This document shows, piece by piece, positions 47,874-56,878 of a DNA stretch of 64,000 bases. This DNA comes from AP-15 sp035509615 (GTDB lineage: Bacteria; Pseudomonadota; Alphaproteobacteria; ATCC43930; CGMCC-115725). The notes below the pieces were generated by a model. That model did not search any database. It was not told where the DNA came from and saw only the letters and a program-made list of their open reading frames with translations. A program made the translations under genes and the position numbers. Numbering within the stretch: position 1 is the first letter of the stretch; each line of letters opens with the position of its first letter. The stretch is taken from positions 18,362 through 82,361 of the forward strand of contig DATJLK010000057.1 of NCBI GenBank assembly GCA_035509615.1. The letters run 5' to 3'.

Positions 47874-48457
47874 CAGATCTGCTCCGAGGTCGCGAGGATG
47901 CGCGTCCATCTGACAATGTAGGAAAGTCCGGACAAAACCGTGGTTGCGATCACGGCGTAGCTGAGGATCACATCGATATGGCCCCAGTCGGCGCCGAGAC
48001 CGAGCCGCGCCAGAACAAAGGCGACGAGCGTGATCTGAAGACCGGTGTTGATCTTGCTGATGTAAAGCGGATCGTAGTGTTTTTGTGCCGCGAAAGCCTG
48101 CATCAGCAGAAAGCCGCCGACGATCATTGCATCGCGGAAGACCACGAGGATGACCACCGACGTCCACAATTGGTTGGCCCAACCCAGGGTAACATAGACG
48201 CTCACCAGGAGCACCTTGTCGGCGATCGGATCGAGCAGCGCGCCGAGCTGGGTGCGTCGGTCGAAATGCTTGGCAATAAAGCCGTCAAGCGCGTCGGAAA
48301 TACCGGCGACGACAAAGACCCAGAACGCCACGCCATAGCGACTGCGCAGGATCAGCCAGATCGCCAGCGGCACCAGCAGCAATCGTCCCAACGATATTAA
48401 ATTGGGGAGGCTAAGTCCGGCCCGATAATCGCCGAAATCCCGGCGTGATTGCGCCAT
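47870..48457 (-). CDS. CDP-alcohol phosphatidyltransferase
   Basis: 195 residues, polytopic. The family motif is readable as SDALDGFIAKHFDRRTQLGALLDPIADK; the usual AR is AK here. LSLPNLISLGRLLLVPLA is the PgsA-type N-terminus, so phosphatidylglycerophosphate synthase is the likeliest role, though the exact alcohol cannot be fixed. Overlaps hda by 4 nt, 17 nt after DUF2066. Confidence 0.85.
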   Translation of the reverse strand: MAQSRRDFGDYRAGLSLPNLISLGRLLLVPLAIWLILRSRYGVAFWVFVVAGISDALDGFIAKHFDRRTQLGALLDPIADKVLLVSVYVTLGWANQLWTSVVILVVFRDAMIVGGFLLMQAFAAQKHYDPLYISKINTGLQITLVAFVLARLGLGADWGHIDVILSYAVIATTVLSGLSYIVRWTRILATSEQIW

Positions 48458-48474
48458 CCTCGACCAGCGACCGG

Positions 48475-49620
48475 TCAGTTGGGGCCCGCCGCCCCGGCAG
48501 GCACCAGACGCCAATCGGGATCGGCGCCGCCGAGATCGAGATCGGCTTCGGCAAGATTCACTTTCAGCTTTTCGGGGTCGCCGACAAATCTGATCACGAC
48601 TTTCGCTTCATGGCGGCTAAGCGAGAGCAGATCGACGGCATGGATGCCCGGCACTGCCGCAAGCCGGCGGCGCAATTCGATCCAATCGCCGAGACTGCTG
48701 ATCGGGATCGTGGCATCGAGACTGGCGACTTTGTCTACTGCTTTGTCAGCCGCGGGAGGCCCGCCATGTTCGATATCGGCGACGACCTGTTCGACCGCCC
48801 GCGTAAAAAAGTCGCTGTCGCTTTCGCCCGGGTGGGTATCGATGCTCTCGCTTCGGCTGTCGGCCGGTTGTCCCGCGTGATAGCGCTTGATGGTGATGTC
48901 GAGGCCGGCGAGCCGGTCGCCATCGCGGCGGGTGGTAGCAACCGCCACGAGCGCGCCCTCGGCATCATTACGCTGGGCGATTTCGCTCAGCGCCTGCGGG
49001 TCGCCCGCGCGGGCCTGTTCGGCATCGATTGCTGTCAGATCGCCGACACCGCCCATCGGCACCGCCAATTTTGTTGGTCCCGACGGCGCAGCAACCCGGC
49101 CCCACGCATCGCGCCACGGGTTTGGATCGTCCCACAGCACCACCTGATCGCCATCCCGGTACACCGGCACGACGACCACCGGTTTGCTCGGAGGTGCGGC
49201 CATGGCGATGTCGGCGGACCGCATCAGCGCCCGGATCTTTGCCGGACGGAAGTGGAATGTATAGTCGGCAAGATAGCGGACCGTCGACATCTTCTCGTTC
49301 GCGACCTCGAAACTTGCGACCATGTCGGTGATCGTCCCGTCGTCGAGCTTTGGCAGTTTCGACAGATCGGTCGAGCCGCTCAGCTGCACAATCACGTCGT
49401 CGAGTGCGCGGCGCTGGCCATCGGTGCGGGCAATCGTGCGCGCCGCTGCGGCGCTGTCGGCGGTCGCGTCGACCTTGACCGTGGCCGAATAGGGGTCTTG
49501 CTGATCGTCGGCGCGAGCCGCCGCAAACGCCAGGGTCATCATCAGCAACAGCAAACAGGCACCGGCAATCCGGCGGCCGGTATGGCCCGCGGCGCTCGCG
49601 GATACCTGCGGCAGGGTCAT
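48475..49620 (-). CDS. DUF2066 secreted protein
   Basis: 381 residues. Signal peptide about 15-37 (cut near ARADD). DUF2066 features: YSATVKVDATADSAAAARTIARTDGQRRALDDVI and WRDAWGRV; C-terminal half includes VDLLSLSRHEAKVVIRFVGD. Function unknown; typically beside purM/purN and pgsA-hda in alphaproteobacteria, as here. First gene of DUF2066-pgsA-like-hda. Confidence 0.85.
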   Translation of the reverse strand: MTLPQVSASAAGHTGRRIAGACLLLLMMTLAFAAARADDQQDPYSATVKVDATADSAAAARTIARTDGQRRALDDVIVQLSGSTDLSKLPKLDDGTITDMVASFEVANEKMSTVRYLADYTFHFRPAKIRALMRSADIAMAAPPSKPVVVVPVYRDGDQVVLWDDPNPWRDAWGRVAAPSGPTKLAVPMGGVGDLTAIDAEQARAGDPQALSEIAQRNDAEGALVAVATTRRDGDRLAGLDITIKRYHAGQPADSRSESIDTHPGESDSDFFTRAVEQVVADIEHGGPPAADKAVDKVASLDATIPISSLGDWIELRRRLAAVPGIHAVDLLSLSRHEAKVVIRFVGDPEKLKVNLAEADLDLGGADPDWRLVPAGAAGPN

Positions 49621-49759
49621 TGCAAACCGCCTCCGATCACATATTCTCGGCACATGGTCGATGATGGTCCGGTAATAACGCAGTTTCGGCGACGACGCCA
49701 TTGCCAGCCGGACCCGCGACGGCTGGTCCCCGCGCCGATCGGCTAGACGTCGGATCTCG

Positions 49760-50419
49760 ATGCGCCTGGGTGTGCTGATATCGGGACGGGGATCGAACTT
49801 GCAGGCGCTGATCGAGGCCTGCGCCGACCCCGGTTATCCTGCCAAAATCGGTCTCGTTGTCAGCAACCGGGCCGATGCGCCGGGCTTGGCGCGGGCGGTT
49901 GCGGCAAGGATCCCGACGGCGGTGATTTCTGATCGGGACCGCAGCGAATTTGCCGCCGCAACCGATGCGCGGCTGCGCGCCGCCAAGATCGGCCTCGTCT
50001 GCCTTGCCGGTTTCATGCGGCTGCTCGACCACCGGCTGGTCGAGGCGTGGCGCGACCAGATGATCAACATCCATCCCTCGCTGCTGCCGGCGTTCCGCGG
50101 TCTCCATGCGCAGCGGCAGACGCTGGCGGCAGGAGCTCGGTTTGCCGGCTGCACCGTCCATTTCGTGCGGCCCGAAGTCGATACCGGGCCGATCATCGCG
50201 CAGGCGGTGGTCCCGGTGCACCCGGGCGACGATGAGGAACGGCTGTCGGCGCGCATCCTCGCGGCCGAGCATCGGCTCTACCCGCTTGCGGTTCGGCTCG
50301 TCGCTGAAGGCCGCACGCGGATTATCGATGGCAGGGTCGAGATCGATGGTTGGGAACCGCCAGATTTCGTCAAGCTGAACCCGCGCGAAGCCGATCCGCT
50401 TGTCAGCCGGCCAGGTTAG
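49760..50419 (+). CDS. purN: Phosphoribosylglycinamide formyltransferase 1
   Basis: 219 residues. LGVLISGRGSNLQALIEAC (phosphate loop), VCLAGFMRLL, catalytic INIHPSLLPAFRG (Asn-His) and GCTVHFVRPEVDTGPIIAQA with the catalytic Asp. Formylates GAR with 10-formyl-THF in purine synthesis. Normally preceded by purM; here it stands alone, divergent from DUF2066. Confidence 0.96.
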   Translation: MRLGVLISGRGSNLQALIEACADPGYPAKIGLVVSNRADAPGLARAVAARIPTAVISDRDRSEFAAATDARLRAAKIGLVCLAGFMRLLDHRLVEAWRDQMINIHPSLLPAFRGLHAQRQTLAAGARFAGCTVHFVRPEVDTGPIIAQAVVPVHPGDDEERLSARILAAEHRLYPLAVRLVAEGRTRIIDGRVEIDGWEPPDFVKLNPREADPLVSRPG

Positions 50420-50461
50420 GCTATACCTGACAGCCGCAGTGTCAGTCGCAAGAGGGAAGCT

Positions 50462-50593
50462 ATGGTCACGACGACGTCGGACCCGATGTTGACCGAACAT
50501 TTACAGACCTGGGTGAGGTTCACCCGGCTCATTCGCTATGTCCTTGTCTCCCTGATCGTCATATTGGCCCTGTTGAGCTACTTTCTGCTGTAG
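50462..50593 (+). CDS. aa3-type cytochrome c oxidase subunit IV-like small membrane protein
   Basis: 43 residues. A short amphipathic start (MLTEHLQTWVRFTRLIRY) leads into one membrane helix (VLVSLIVILALLSYFLL), the plan of the small alphaproteobacterial aa3-oxidase subunit IV family (PF07835). AGAGGGAAG lies before the ATG. Not near other oxidase genes; sits 42 nt after purN and 10 nt before an SDR gene. Confidence 0.7.
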   Translation: MVTTTSDPMLTEHLQTWVRFTRLIRYVLVSLIVILALLSYFLL

Positions 50594-50603
50594 TACCGCG
50601 ATC

Positions 50604-51371
50604 ATGAAACTGTTCGATCTGACCGGTAAAACCGCGATCATCACCGGGTCGAGCCGCGGCATTGGCCGGGCGACCGCCGAGGCTTTTGCCGAAGCCGGCG
50701 GACGGGTCGTGATTTCGGCCCGCAATGCCGGTCCGTGCGAGGAGACCGCGGCGGCAATCCGTGCCAGCGGCGGCCAAGCGATCGCGGTTCCCGCGCGAAT
50801 TTCAGACAAGGCCCAACTCGAAAACCTGGTTGCCAAAACCCGCGAGACCTGGGGCCGGATTGATATTCTCGTCTGCAACGCCGCGGTCAACCCGCATTAC
50901 GGCTCGCTCGAAAAGCTGACCGACGAGGTCTTCGAGCGGATGATGGTCAACAATGTGCTGAGTAATTTGTGGCTGGCGCGGATGGTGATGCCCGATATGC
51001 GCGAGGTGCGCGACGGGGCGATCATCTTTATTACCTCCACTGCCGCGTTGCGGTCGACGACAATGCTCGGCATGTACGGCGTCACCAAGACCGCCGATTA
51101 CGCGCTGTGCCGCAATCTCGCCGCCGAATGGGGTCCGCACAACATCCGCGTCAATTGCATCGCGCCGAGTGTCGTCACCACGCAGTTCGCCCGCGTCCTC
51201 TACGAAGATCCCGAACGGCGCGCGGCGCGTGAAGCGGGAACCCTGCTGAAACGCCTTGGCGAACCCGAAGACATCGCTGGCGTCGGGTTGATGCTGGCCT
51301 CGCGCGCCGGCGCCTACATCACCGGGCAGACCATCGTCGTCGACGGCGGCACCACGATAGCACCATCGTAA
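50604..51371 (+). CDS. Short-chain dehydrogenase/reductase
   Basis: 255 residues, classical SDR. TGSSRGIGRA cofactor loop, NAAVNPHYG (the NNAG equivalent), catalytic Ser in FITSTAALRS, YGVTKTADYAL (Tyr-x-x-x-Lys), and the C-terminal GQTIVVDGGTTI. NAD(P)-dependent oxidoreductase of unknown substrate; FabG-like and 2,4-dienoyl-CoA-reductase-like roles are both possible. Confidence 0.9.
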   Translation: MKLFDLTGKTAIITGSSRGIGRATAEAFAEAGGRVVISARNAGPCEETAAAIRASGGQAIAVPARISDKAQLENLVAKTRETWGRIDILVCNAAVNPHYGSLEKLTDEVFERMMVNNVLSNLWLARMVMPDMREVRDGAIIFITSTAALRSTTMLGMYGVTKTADYALCRNLAAEWGPHNIRVNCIAPSVVTTQFARVLYEDPERRAAREAGTLLKRLGEPEDIAGVGLMLASRAGAYITGQTIVVDGGTTIAPS

Positions 51372-51402
51372 CCGTCGGTCCTCACACCCGGACCTCTCAA
51401 GG

Positions 51403-51630
51403 CTACAGCACGTCGCTCGAATCGCGGCCGATCACCCGTTCCTCGGCGATCGATCCGTCGCCATTGTCGATCCTGATCTTCGCCGGCTGATCGGAGCGTG
51501 CCAGCCGCATCGCCTCGGCGACCGCTTGCTCGCGACTGTCAAAATTGCCGCGCGAGTGCTCCTCGCCTTCTTTTGCCACCGTCCATCCCTCACCCTCCGG
51601 GTGAACCCGGTAAACATGGTGCCCCAGCAT
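51403..51630 (-). CDS. DUF2188 small protein
   Basis: 75 residues. HVYRVHPEGEGWTVAKEGEEHSRGNFDSREQAVAEAMRLAR and a terminal KIRIDNGDGSIAEERVIG match the DUF2188 layout (a small beta-rich fold with one helix). Function unknown. Convergent with the SDR gene. Confidence 0.75.
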   Translation of the reverse strand: MLGHHVYRVHPEGEGWTVAKEGEEHSRGNFDSREQAVAEAMRLARSDQPAKIRIDNGDGSIAEERVIGRDSSDVL

Positions 51631-51973
51631 CGTCGCGCTGCCCCGCAGTGTTGAGCCTTCTCACAGCCAACACGACGACGTTTTTGCGCGTTCCGCCTGG
51701 CCAATGCGAACCCGACTGCACATGGCGCTGTCGGCCTTTGTGCTCTAACGATACCGACCGACGCAGGCTCTCGATCAACTACAGCGATCCCCTCGACCTC
51801 GTTAACGTCAGCATCGGAGCCAGTGCCGCGGTTTCGCCCACTGCCGGCGGATGCGGCAGGTGGCTGTTTTCAGCGACTATGCAAGAGTTGCATCTTTGCG
51901 CCAGGCACAAATCACCCCCATAATAGTTTCAAGGCTCCGATAATTGGAGCCGTTTGGAGGAAGGGGACGCACC
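51631..51973. promoter_or_regulatory. Intergenic region with a dyad before the MFS gene
   Basis: 343 bp without a supported gene. TAATAG (51921-51926) resembles a -10 element. GGCTCC (51933-51938) and GGAGCC (51946-51951) form a dyad between it and the GGAGGAAGGGG ribosome-binding site (51956-51966), as an operator or 5' UTR hairpin would. Confidence 0.35.
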
Positions 51974-53248
51974 ATGGCAACCGGTACCGAGACCGCGAGG
52001 CTCCCGTGGTGGAGGGAGCCGACAAAAGAACAGTGGCTGGCATGGTGGGCGGCATGGCTCGGTTGGACGTTGGATGCGTTCGACTTCACCGTGTTCCTGC
52101 TGATCATGGTGCCGATTTCACACGAGTTCCACGTTCCTCTGACAGCAGTAGCCGTCGTATTTACCATCACCTTGTGGATGCGCCTGGTCGGCGCGACCAT
52201 GTCCGGCTGGCTCGCCGATCGGATCGGACGCAAGACGCCGCTGATGATTTCGATCCTGTGGTATTCGGCGTGCAACTTTATCGCCGGTTTCTCACCGAGC
52301 TTCTGGTTTCTGCTGCTGTTCCGCGCGCTGCTGGGTATTGGGATGGGGGCGGAATGGCCTGCCGGCGCCGCGCTGGCGATGGAGACTTGGCCGGCCCGCT
52401 CGCGCGGATTTATGGGCGGAGTGCTGCAGGGGTCGTGGGGTATCGGCTTTATGTTGTCGAGTCTGGTCTACGGCTTGTTCTATTCGCATATCGGCTGGCG
52501 CGGCATGATGTGGGCCGGCATCCTGCCCGCTTTCGCCGTGTTCTATGTGCGGCAGTTCGTTAAGGAACCCAAGGTTTGGGTCGAGAACCGCCGACTGCAA
52601 CGCACCGAAAACCGTGAAGTCCGCGCGCCCCTGTTTGCCATCTTCAGGCGCGGGATCCGGGGCAACACGTTGACCGCGTGCTGGTGGATGGCGAGCGGCT
52701 TTGTCACCTACTATTCGATCAATGCGCTGTTTGCCACACATCTGCAGAAGGATGTCGGGCTGAGCCCGGCGCTGGTGGCGACGCCGATCGCTCTCGGGAA
52801 CCTGGTCGTCTTTGTCGCCAGCGGGTCTTGGGGCTGGGTGGCCGACCGCATCGGTCGCCGCTGGGCGATGATCATCCCAGCACTGCTGGCGATCCCGGTG
52901 GCGCCCCTCTACCTGCTGACCCACAATGTGCTATGGATCGCCGTCGGCTTCATGGTGCAGGGAGCATGCGGCGGTGGCGGCATGCAAGGTCAGATGCCGA
53001 CCTATCTGTCCGAACGATTCCCGACCGAGGTTCGGGCCACGGCGAGCGGTTTTTGCTTCCACCAGGGAGCGATCTGGGGAGGGCTGGTACCGCTGGTGTT
53101 GAGTTTCTTCGCGGTTCATTACGATCTGGGTTTTGCCATTCCGATGATGGTCGGGACCTGTCTGGGAGCGCTCAGCTTTGCCTGCGCCCTGCTCGTGTCG
53201 CCGGAGACGAAGGGTACGGTGATGGTGCCCGACCTGGTAATTGCCTGA
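51974..53248 (+). CDS. MFS transporter, sialate/lactate:H+ symporter type
   Basis: 424 residues, about 12 helices. GWLADRIGRKTPLM and GWVADRIGRRWAM are the two MFS A-like loops; the N-terminal WLGWTLDAFDFTVFLLIMVPI and GIGMGAEWPAGAALAMETWP are typical of the SHS/NanT-JEN1 branch, which also resembles aromatic-acid carriers. Proton-coupled uptake of an organic acid is the best guess. Starts with a strong ribosome-binding site. Confidence 0.88.
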   Translation: MATGTETARLPWWREPTKEQWLAWWAAWLGWTLDAFDFTVFLLIMVPISHEFHVPLTAVAVVFTITLWMRLVGATMSGWLADRIGRKTPLMISILWYSACNFIAGFSPSFWFLLLFRALLGIGMGAEWPAGAALAMETWPARSRGFMGGVLQGSWGIGFMLSSLVYGLFYSHIGWRGMMWAGILPAFAVFYVRQFVKEPKVWVENRRLQRTENREVRAPLFAIFRRGIRGNTLTACWWMASGFVTYYSINALFATHLQKDVGLSPALVATPIALGNLVVFVASGSWGWVADRIGRRWAMIIPALLAIPVAPLYLLTHNVLWIAVGFMVQGACGGGGMQGQMPTYLSERFPTEVRATASGFCFHQGAIWGGLVPLVLSFFAVHYDLGFAIPMMVGTCLGALSFACALLVSPETKGTVMVPDLVIA

Positions 53249-53472
53249 CCTGATGATTGCTGAATGCGCGACAGGCGCTCGCGGCGGCCTCGGGCACGGG
53301 ACTTGTCCGTGGCGGGTCGACATCTGGCCCGCCGCCACGGCCAAAGATCATCGGAGGTCAGTGGCGGCGATCGCGAGTAGCCTAGCCACGCCCGCAGGTA
53401 TCCTCGAATTATCGCGCAGAGGTCAGCGCGTGATGCCAAATCCGTGGAGTGAAAGCACGAGCGGGATCTACC

Positions 53473-53523
53473 GCCGATGATCTACAAGAGCCGATGATCT
53501 ACAAGAGCCGATGATCTACAAGA
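53473..53523. repeat. Triplicated 17-bp unit holding the DUF952 start codon
   Basis: GCCGATGATCTACAAGA is repeated perfectly three times (53473, 53490 and 53507). Each copy carries ATG ATC TAC AAG. The first two ATGs (53477 and 53494) open six-codon frames (MIYKSR) whose TGA overlaps the next ATG as ATGA; only the third ATG continues into the gene. Confidence 0.97.
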
Positions 53524-53846
53524 TATGTCCGCTGTCGATCTGGCGTGCTGCCCTGCGCCAGGGTGCGTTTTCGGGTACTGACCTCGACCATCGCGATGGC
53601 TACATCCATTTCTCCACCGCAAATCAGCTCCGAGAAACCGCCGCCCGGCATTTCGCCGGTAGAGATGGGCTCGTTTTGGTCGCGGTCGACGAGACGGTTC
53701 TTGGACCCGCCGTCAGATGGGAGCCCGCGCGAGACGGGGCGCTCTTTCCGCATCTCTACGGCGATCTCTTGTTGGATGCAGTACGGTGGACGACGCCATT
53801 GCCGTTGGGCGCAGACGGGCGGCATCTTTTCCCTGACTTGAGCTAA
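53511..53846 (+). CDS. DUF952 family protein
   Basis: 111 residues. MIYKICPLSIWRAALRQG and GYIHFSTANQLRETAARHFAG, then LVLVAVDE and FPHLYGDLLLDAVRWTTPL, are DUF952 landmarks (HFST and the HLYG block). Family function is poorly known; the fold is ADP-ribosyltransferase-like in some analyses. The start site lies in a triplicated 17-bp repeat, which may tune translation. Confidence 0.85.
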   Translation: MIYKICPLSIWRAALRQGAFSGTDLDHRDGYIHFSTANQLRETAARHFAGRDGLVLVAVDETVLGPAVRWEPARDGALFPHLYGDLLLDAVRWTTPLPLGADGRHLFPDLS

Positions 53847-54053
53847 TTCGACAGCGCGGCAACTGCGTTTAACGGCGATCAATATCGCTCCCGTGAAGCG
53901 GTCGTCGGCACACCCGGCTTCTTCATCGCCTGATCGGCCGGTCCCGCAGCAAAACGAAGAGCGCGAACCCGCTTGCAGAATCATGCCGGTCGCTGAAAGC
54001 TGTTGGCGACGGTTCGGTGCCGGGGACGGGGCGGTGTCGAGAAAGACAGACAG

Positions 54054-54812
54054 ATGAAGCGCTTGCCGGCCATCCCGAGCGGCCGGCCACCGGCACCAAA
54101 CGAATCGGCGCTCGCCGAAATCGGCCGGCAAGCGACCGCGCTCGACCTCGGGGTCCCGCTCGCCATCCGCATCAGCCCACGGGCGCGCCGGATCGGGCTG
54201 CGCATCGATGCCGCCCGGCGCCGGGTTGAACTGGTCCTGCCCGATAATGTCCCAGCCGAATTCGGGCTGCGCTTCCTGCGCGACAAGCGCGGGTGGATCA
54301 CCGCACGGCTCGACGCGCTGCCACCCGCGGTGCCGTTTGCCGAGGGTGCGGTGGTGCCAGTGCTCGGCGTGCCGCATCGCATCCGGCGCTCGTTCGACCT
54401 CGGGGCAGCACCGGTCACGATCGCCGATGGCGAGATCCGGGTGCGCGGCGACCGCGATCACGGGCCGCGCCGGGTGCGCGACTATCTGACCGCCCTCGCC
54501 CGTGATGAGCTGTCGACCCGTGCTCGGCCACTCGCCGCACGGCTCGGCCGCACGATCATCCGGGTCAGCGTGCGCGACACCAAAAGCCGCTGGGGCAGCT
54601 GCTCGTCAACCGGCAATCTGTCGTTCAGCTGGCGGCTGATCTTTGCCCCCGAAGACGTCGTCCACTATGTCGTGGCGCATGAAGTGGCACACCTCGTCGA
54701 GATGAACCATGGGCCGCGCTTTTGGCGAATCGTCGACACTCTCGCCCCAGGACATGCATACCAGCGCCGCTGGCTCGATCGCCATCGCGCCGAGTTGCTG
54801 GCTTATGGTTGA
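54054..54812 (+). CDS. YgjP-like zinc metallopeptidase (DUF45/SprT-like)
   Basis: 252 residues. N-terminal IRISPRARRIGLRIDAARRRVELVLP, the block TKSRWGSCSSTGNLSFSWRLIFAP and the zinc motif HEVAH in VVAHEVAHLVEMNHGPRFW are diagnostic of PF01863. Predicted cytosolic M48-like metallopeptidase; substrate unknown. Its 3' end overlaps the convergent MFS gene by 10 bp. Confidence 0.9.
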   Translation: MKRLPAIPSGRPPAPNESALAEIGRQATALDLGVPLAIRISPRARRIGLRIDAARRRVELVLPDNVPAEFGLRFLRDKRGWITARLDALPPAVPFAEGAVVPVLGVPHRIRRSFDLGAAPVTIADGEIRVRGDRDHGPRRVRDYLTALARDELSTRARPLAARLGRTIIRVSVRDTKSRWGSCSSTGNLSFSWRLIFAPEDVVHYVVAHEVAHLVEMNHGPRFWRIVDTLAPGHAYQRRWLDRHRAELLAYG

Positions 54813-56194
54813 CCGGCGAGGATTTGCCGGGGCTGCCGACGCTTTTCCCCGCGCATGATCCACAGCAGCAGCATCAGGCCCGGCAGACAGGCCAATGTGC
54901 TCAACAGAAAAAAGGGCGTCCAGCCGAGCGCATCGGCAAGCGCCCCGCCCGAGGCGGAAAGGGTTGTACGGCCGACCGCCGCCAATGACGACAACAGCGC
55001 GTATTGGGTCGCGGTGAACGCAATGTTGCAAAGCCCGGACAGGTAAGCGACGAACGCGGCCGATCCCATCCCGCCGGTCAGGTTCTCGATGCCGATGGTA
55101 AAGGCGAGCGCCACCAGGCTGTGCCCGGCCGCGACCTGCGCCGCATACATCAGGTTCGACAGCATCTGCAGGACGCCGCAGACCAGGAGCGCTCGCATCA
55201 CCCCCAATCTCAGGACGACGACGCCACCCAACGCCAGACCGGCGAGGCTGGCGGCAAAGCCATAGACCTTGCCGATATTGGCGAGCTCGACCTTGGTGAA
55301 GCCGAGCGACACGTATAGTGGGTTCGACATCGTGCCGGCGAGCGCGTCGCCGAATTTGTAAAGGATCACAAAGCCAAGGATTGTCAGCGCCCCCTCGCGC
55401 GTCAGCATGTCGCCAAACGGGGCGATGACGGCGCGTTGCAGCCAGGTCGCAAGACGCGCCAGCATGGCGGTACCGGTGAGGCGCTCGGCCGGGGCGGCCG
55501 CAGCGGGCTCGGGCGTCAGCCAGACCGTAATCATGCCAACCAGCATCAACCCCGCCATCAGCCCATAGGCAAAGCCCCAGCCGCCAAAGCTTGCGGCATA
55601 GAGCGCCCCGGCCGATGCCGCCAGCATGCCAAAGCGATAACCCCATTGCGTCGCCGCGGCACCCGCACCTTGCTCCTCCGGCGTCAATAGCTCGATGCGG
55701 TAGGCATCGATCACGATGTCCTGGCTCGCCGACAGGAAGGCGACGGCGAGAGCCAGGATTGCCGTCAGCCCCGCGGCGGTTCGCGGGTTGACGAGCCCAA
55801 GCGCCAGAATCGCCAGGGCCAAGCATGGCTGGATCGCCAAAGCCCAGCCACGCCGGCGCCCAAAATGCCAAGTGAACCACGGGATCGGCGAGCGGTCGAT
55901 CAGCGGCGACCATAAGAACTTGATGCTATAAGGGATGCCGACCAGGGCGAAGAGGCCGATCGCGGTGCGCGACACCCCAATTTCGGCGAGCCGGAACGAC
56001 AAGGTCGCAAAGGTCAACGCCAGCGGCAAGCCGCTCGAAAAGCCCATCAGCAAGACCGCCACCAAGCGTGGCCGGCGGTAGACCGCGAGCGAGGCGAACC
56101 AGTGAAGCTTGTCCCGTGAGCCCGGCGGCCCCGCACTTCCGGATCGCGTCCGGGACCGGCTCTGCCGCCGCGCCGACGCTTCGCCGTCCTCCAT
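54803..56194 (-). CDS. AmpG-like MFS permease
   Basis: 463 residues, about 12-14 helices. LLMGFSSGLPLALTFATLSFRLAEIGV, IPYSIKFLWSPLIDR, FLSASQDIVIDAYRIELL and YKFGDALAGTMSNPLYVSLGF are AmpG-type blocks. AmpG imports anhydromuropeptides for peptidoglycan recycling; BCD-type carriers look similar. No clear ribosome-binding site at the ATG 56194, and the first ~28 residues are polar. Confidence 0.85.
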   Translation of the reverse strand: MEDGEASARRQSRSRTRSGSAGPPGSRDKLHWFASLAVYRRPRLVAVLLMGFSSGLPLALTFATLSFRLAEIGVSRTAIGLFALVGIPYSIKFLWSPLIDRSPIPWFTWHFGRRRGWALAIQPCLALAILALGLVNPRTAAGLTAILALAVAFLSASQDIVIDAYRIELLTPEEQGAGAAATQWGYRFGMLAASAGALYAASFGGWGFAYGLMAGLMLVGMITVWLTPEPAAAAPAERLTGTAMLARLATWLQRAVIAPFGDMLTREGALTILGFVILYKFGDALAGTMSNPLYVSLGFTKVELANIGKVYGFAASLAGLALGGVVVLRLGVMRALLVCGVLQMLSNLMYAAQVAAGHSLVALAFTIGIENLTGGMGSAAFVAYLSGLCNIAFTATQYALLSSLAAVGRTTLSASGGALADALGWTPFFLLSTLACLPGLMLLLWIMRGEKRRQPRQILAGQP

Positions 56195-56252
56195 TTCAGA
56201 GAGAGCAGCGGGGTGAGGGGCGTTCGCGGGACTGCTCAGGAGACAGGCTCGG

Positions 56253-56813
56253 CTACGGCTTTGCCGGCGCCTGCTGTGCGTCAGCGGCGACCTGCATTTT
56301 GATAATCTTGTCGGGGTTCGAGACCACCCCGTTGTTGGCAGGATCACCCTTTTTGATCTGGTCGACATATTGCATGCCGGATACAACCTCACCCCAGATC
56401 GTGTATTTGCCATCGAGCGATGGTGCCGGCGCGAACATGATGAAGAACTGACTGTCGGCGCTGTTCGGATCGGAGGTGCGCGCCATCGCGACAACGCCGC
56501 GAACAAAGTGCTCATTGGAGAATTCGGCCTTGAGCGGGTGGCCCGAGCCGCCGGTGCCGTCGCCGCGCGGGTCGCCGGTCTGCGCCATGAACCCGTCGAT
56601 CACGCGGTGAAACGTCAGCCCGTTGTAAAAGCCCTGACGGACCAGCCTCTTGATCTGGGCGCAGGTGGCAGGCGCCAAATCGGGGCGCATCTCGATGACG
56701 ACACGGCCTGCCGGCACGTCGAGGTAAATCGTGTTTTCGAGATCCGCCGCCATGGCCTTTCCTCCGGATAGAAGCACGACAAGCAGCACAAGAAGCCGAC
56801 CGAACGCTGCCAT
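56253..56813 (-). CDS. Secreted cyclophilin-type peptidyl-prolyl isomerase
   Basis: 186 residues. Signal peptide about 1-22 (cut near AMAAD). Cyclophilin core: GLTFHRVIDGFMAQTGDP (catalytic Arg), FSNEHFVRGVVAMART, SQFFIMFAPAPSLDGKYTIWGEVVSGM. Assists folding of exported proteins in the periplasm. ATG 56813 chosen over an adjacent GTG. Confidence 0.93.
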   Translation of the reverse strand: MAAFGRLLVLLVVLLSGGKAMAADLENTIYLDVPAGRVVIEMRPDLAPATCAQIKRLVRQGFYNGLTFHRVIDGFMAQTGDPRGDGTGGSGHPLKAEFSNEHFVRGVVAMARTSDPNSADSQFFIMFAPAPSLDGKYTIWGEVVSGMQYVDQIKKGDPANNGVVSNPDKIIKMQVAADAQQAPAKP

Positions 56814-56878
56814 CACCTGACCCTGAATGTCCGCTGAGGCCGCGAGCTTAGCCGAACCCTGGATAGGGTGAAAGCGGT

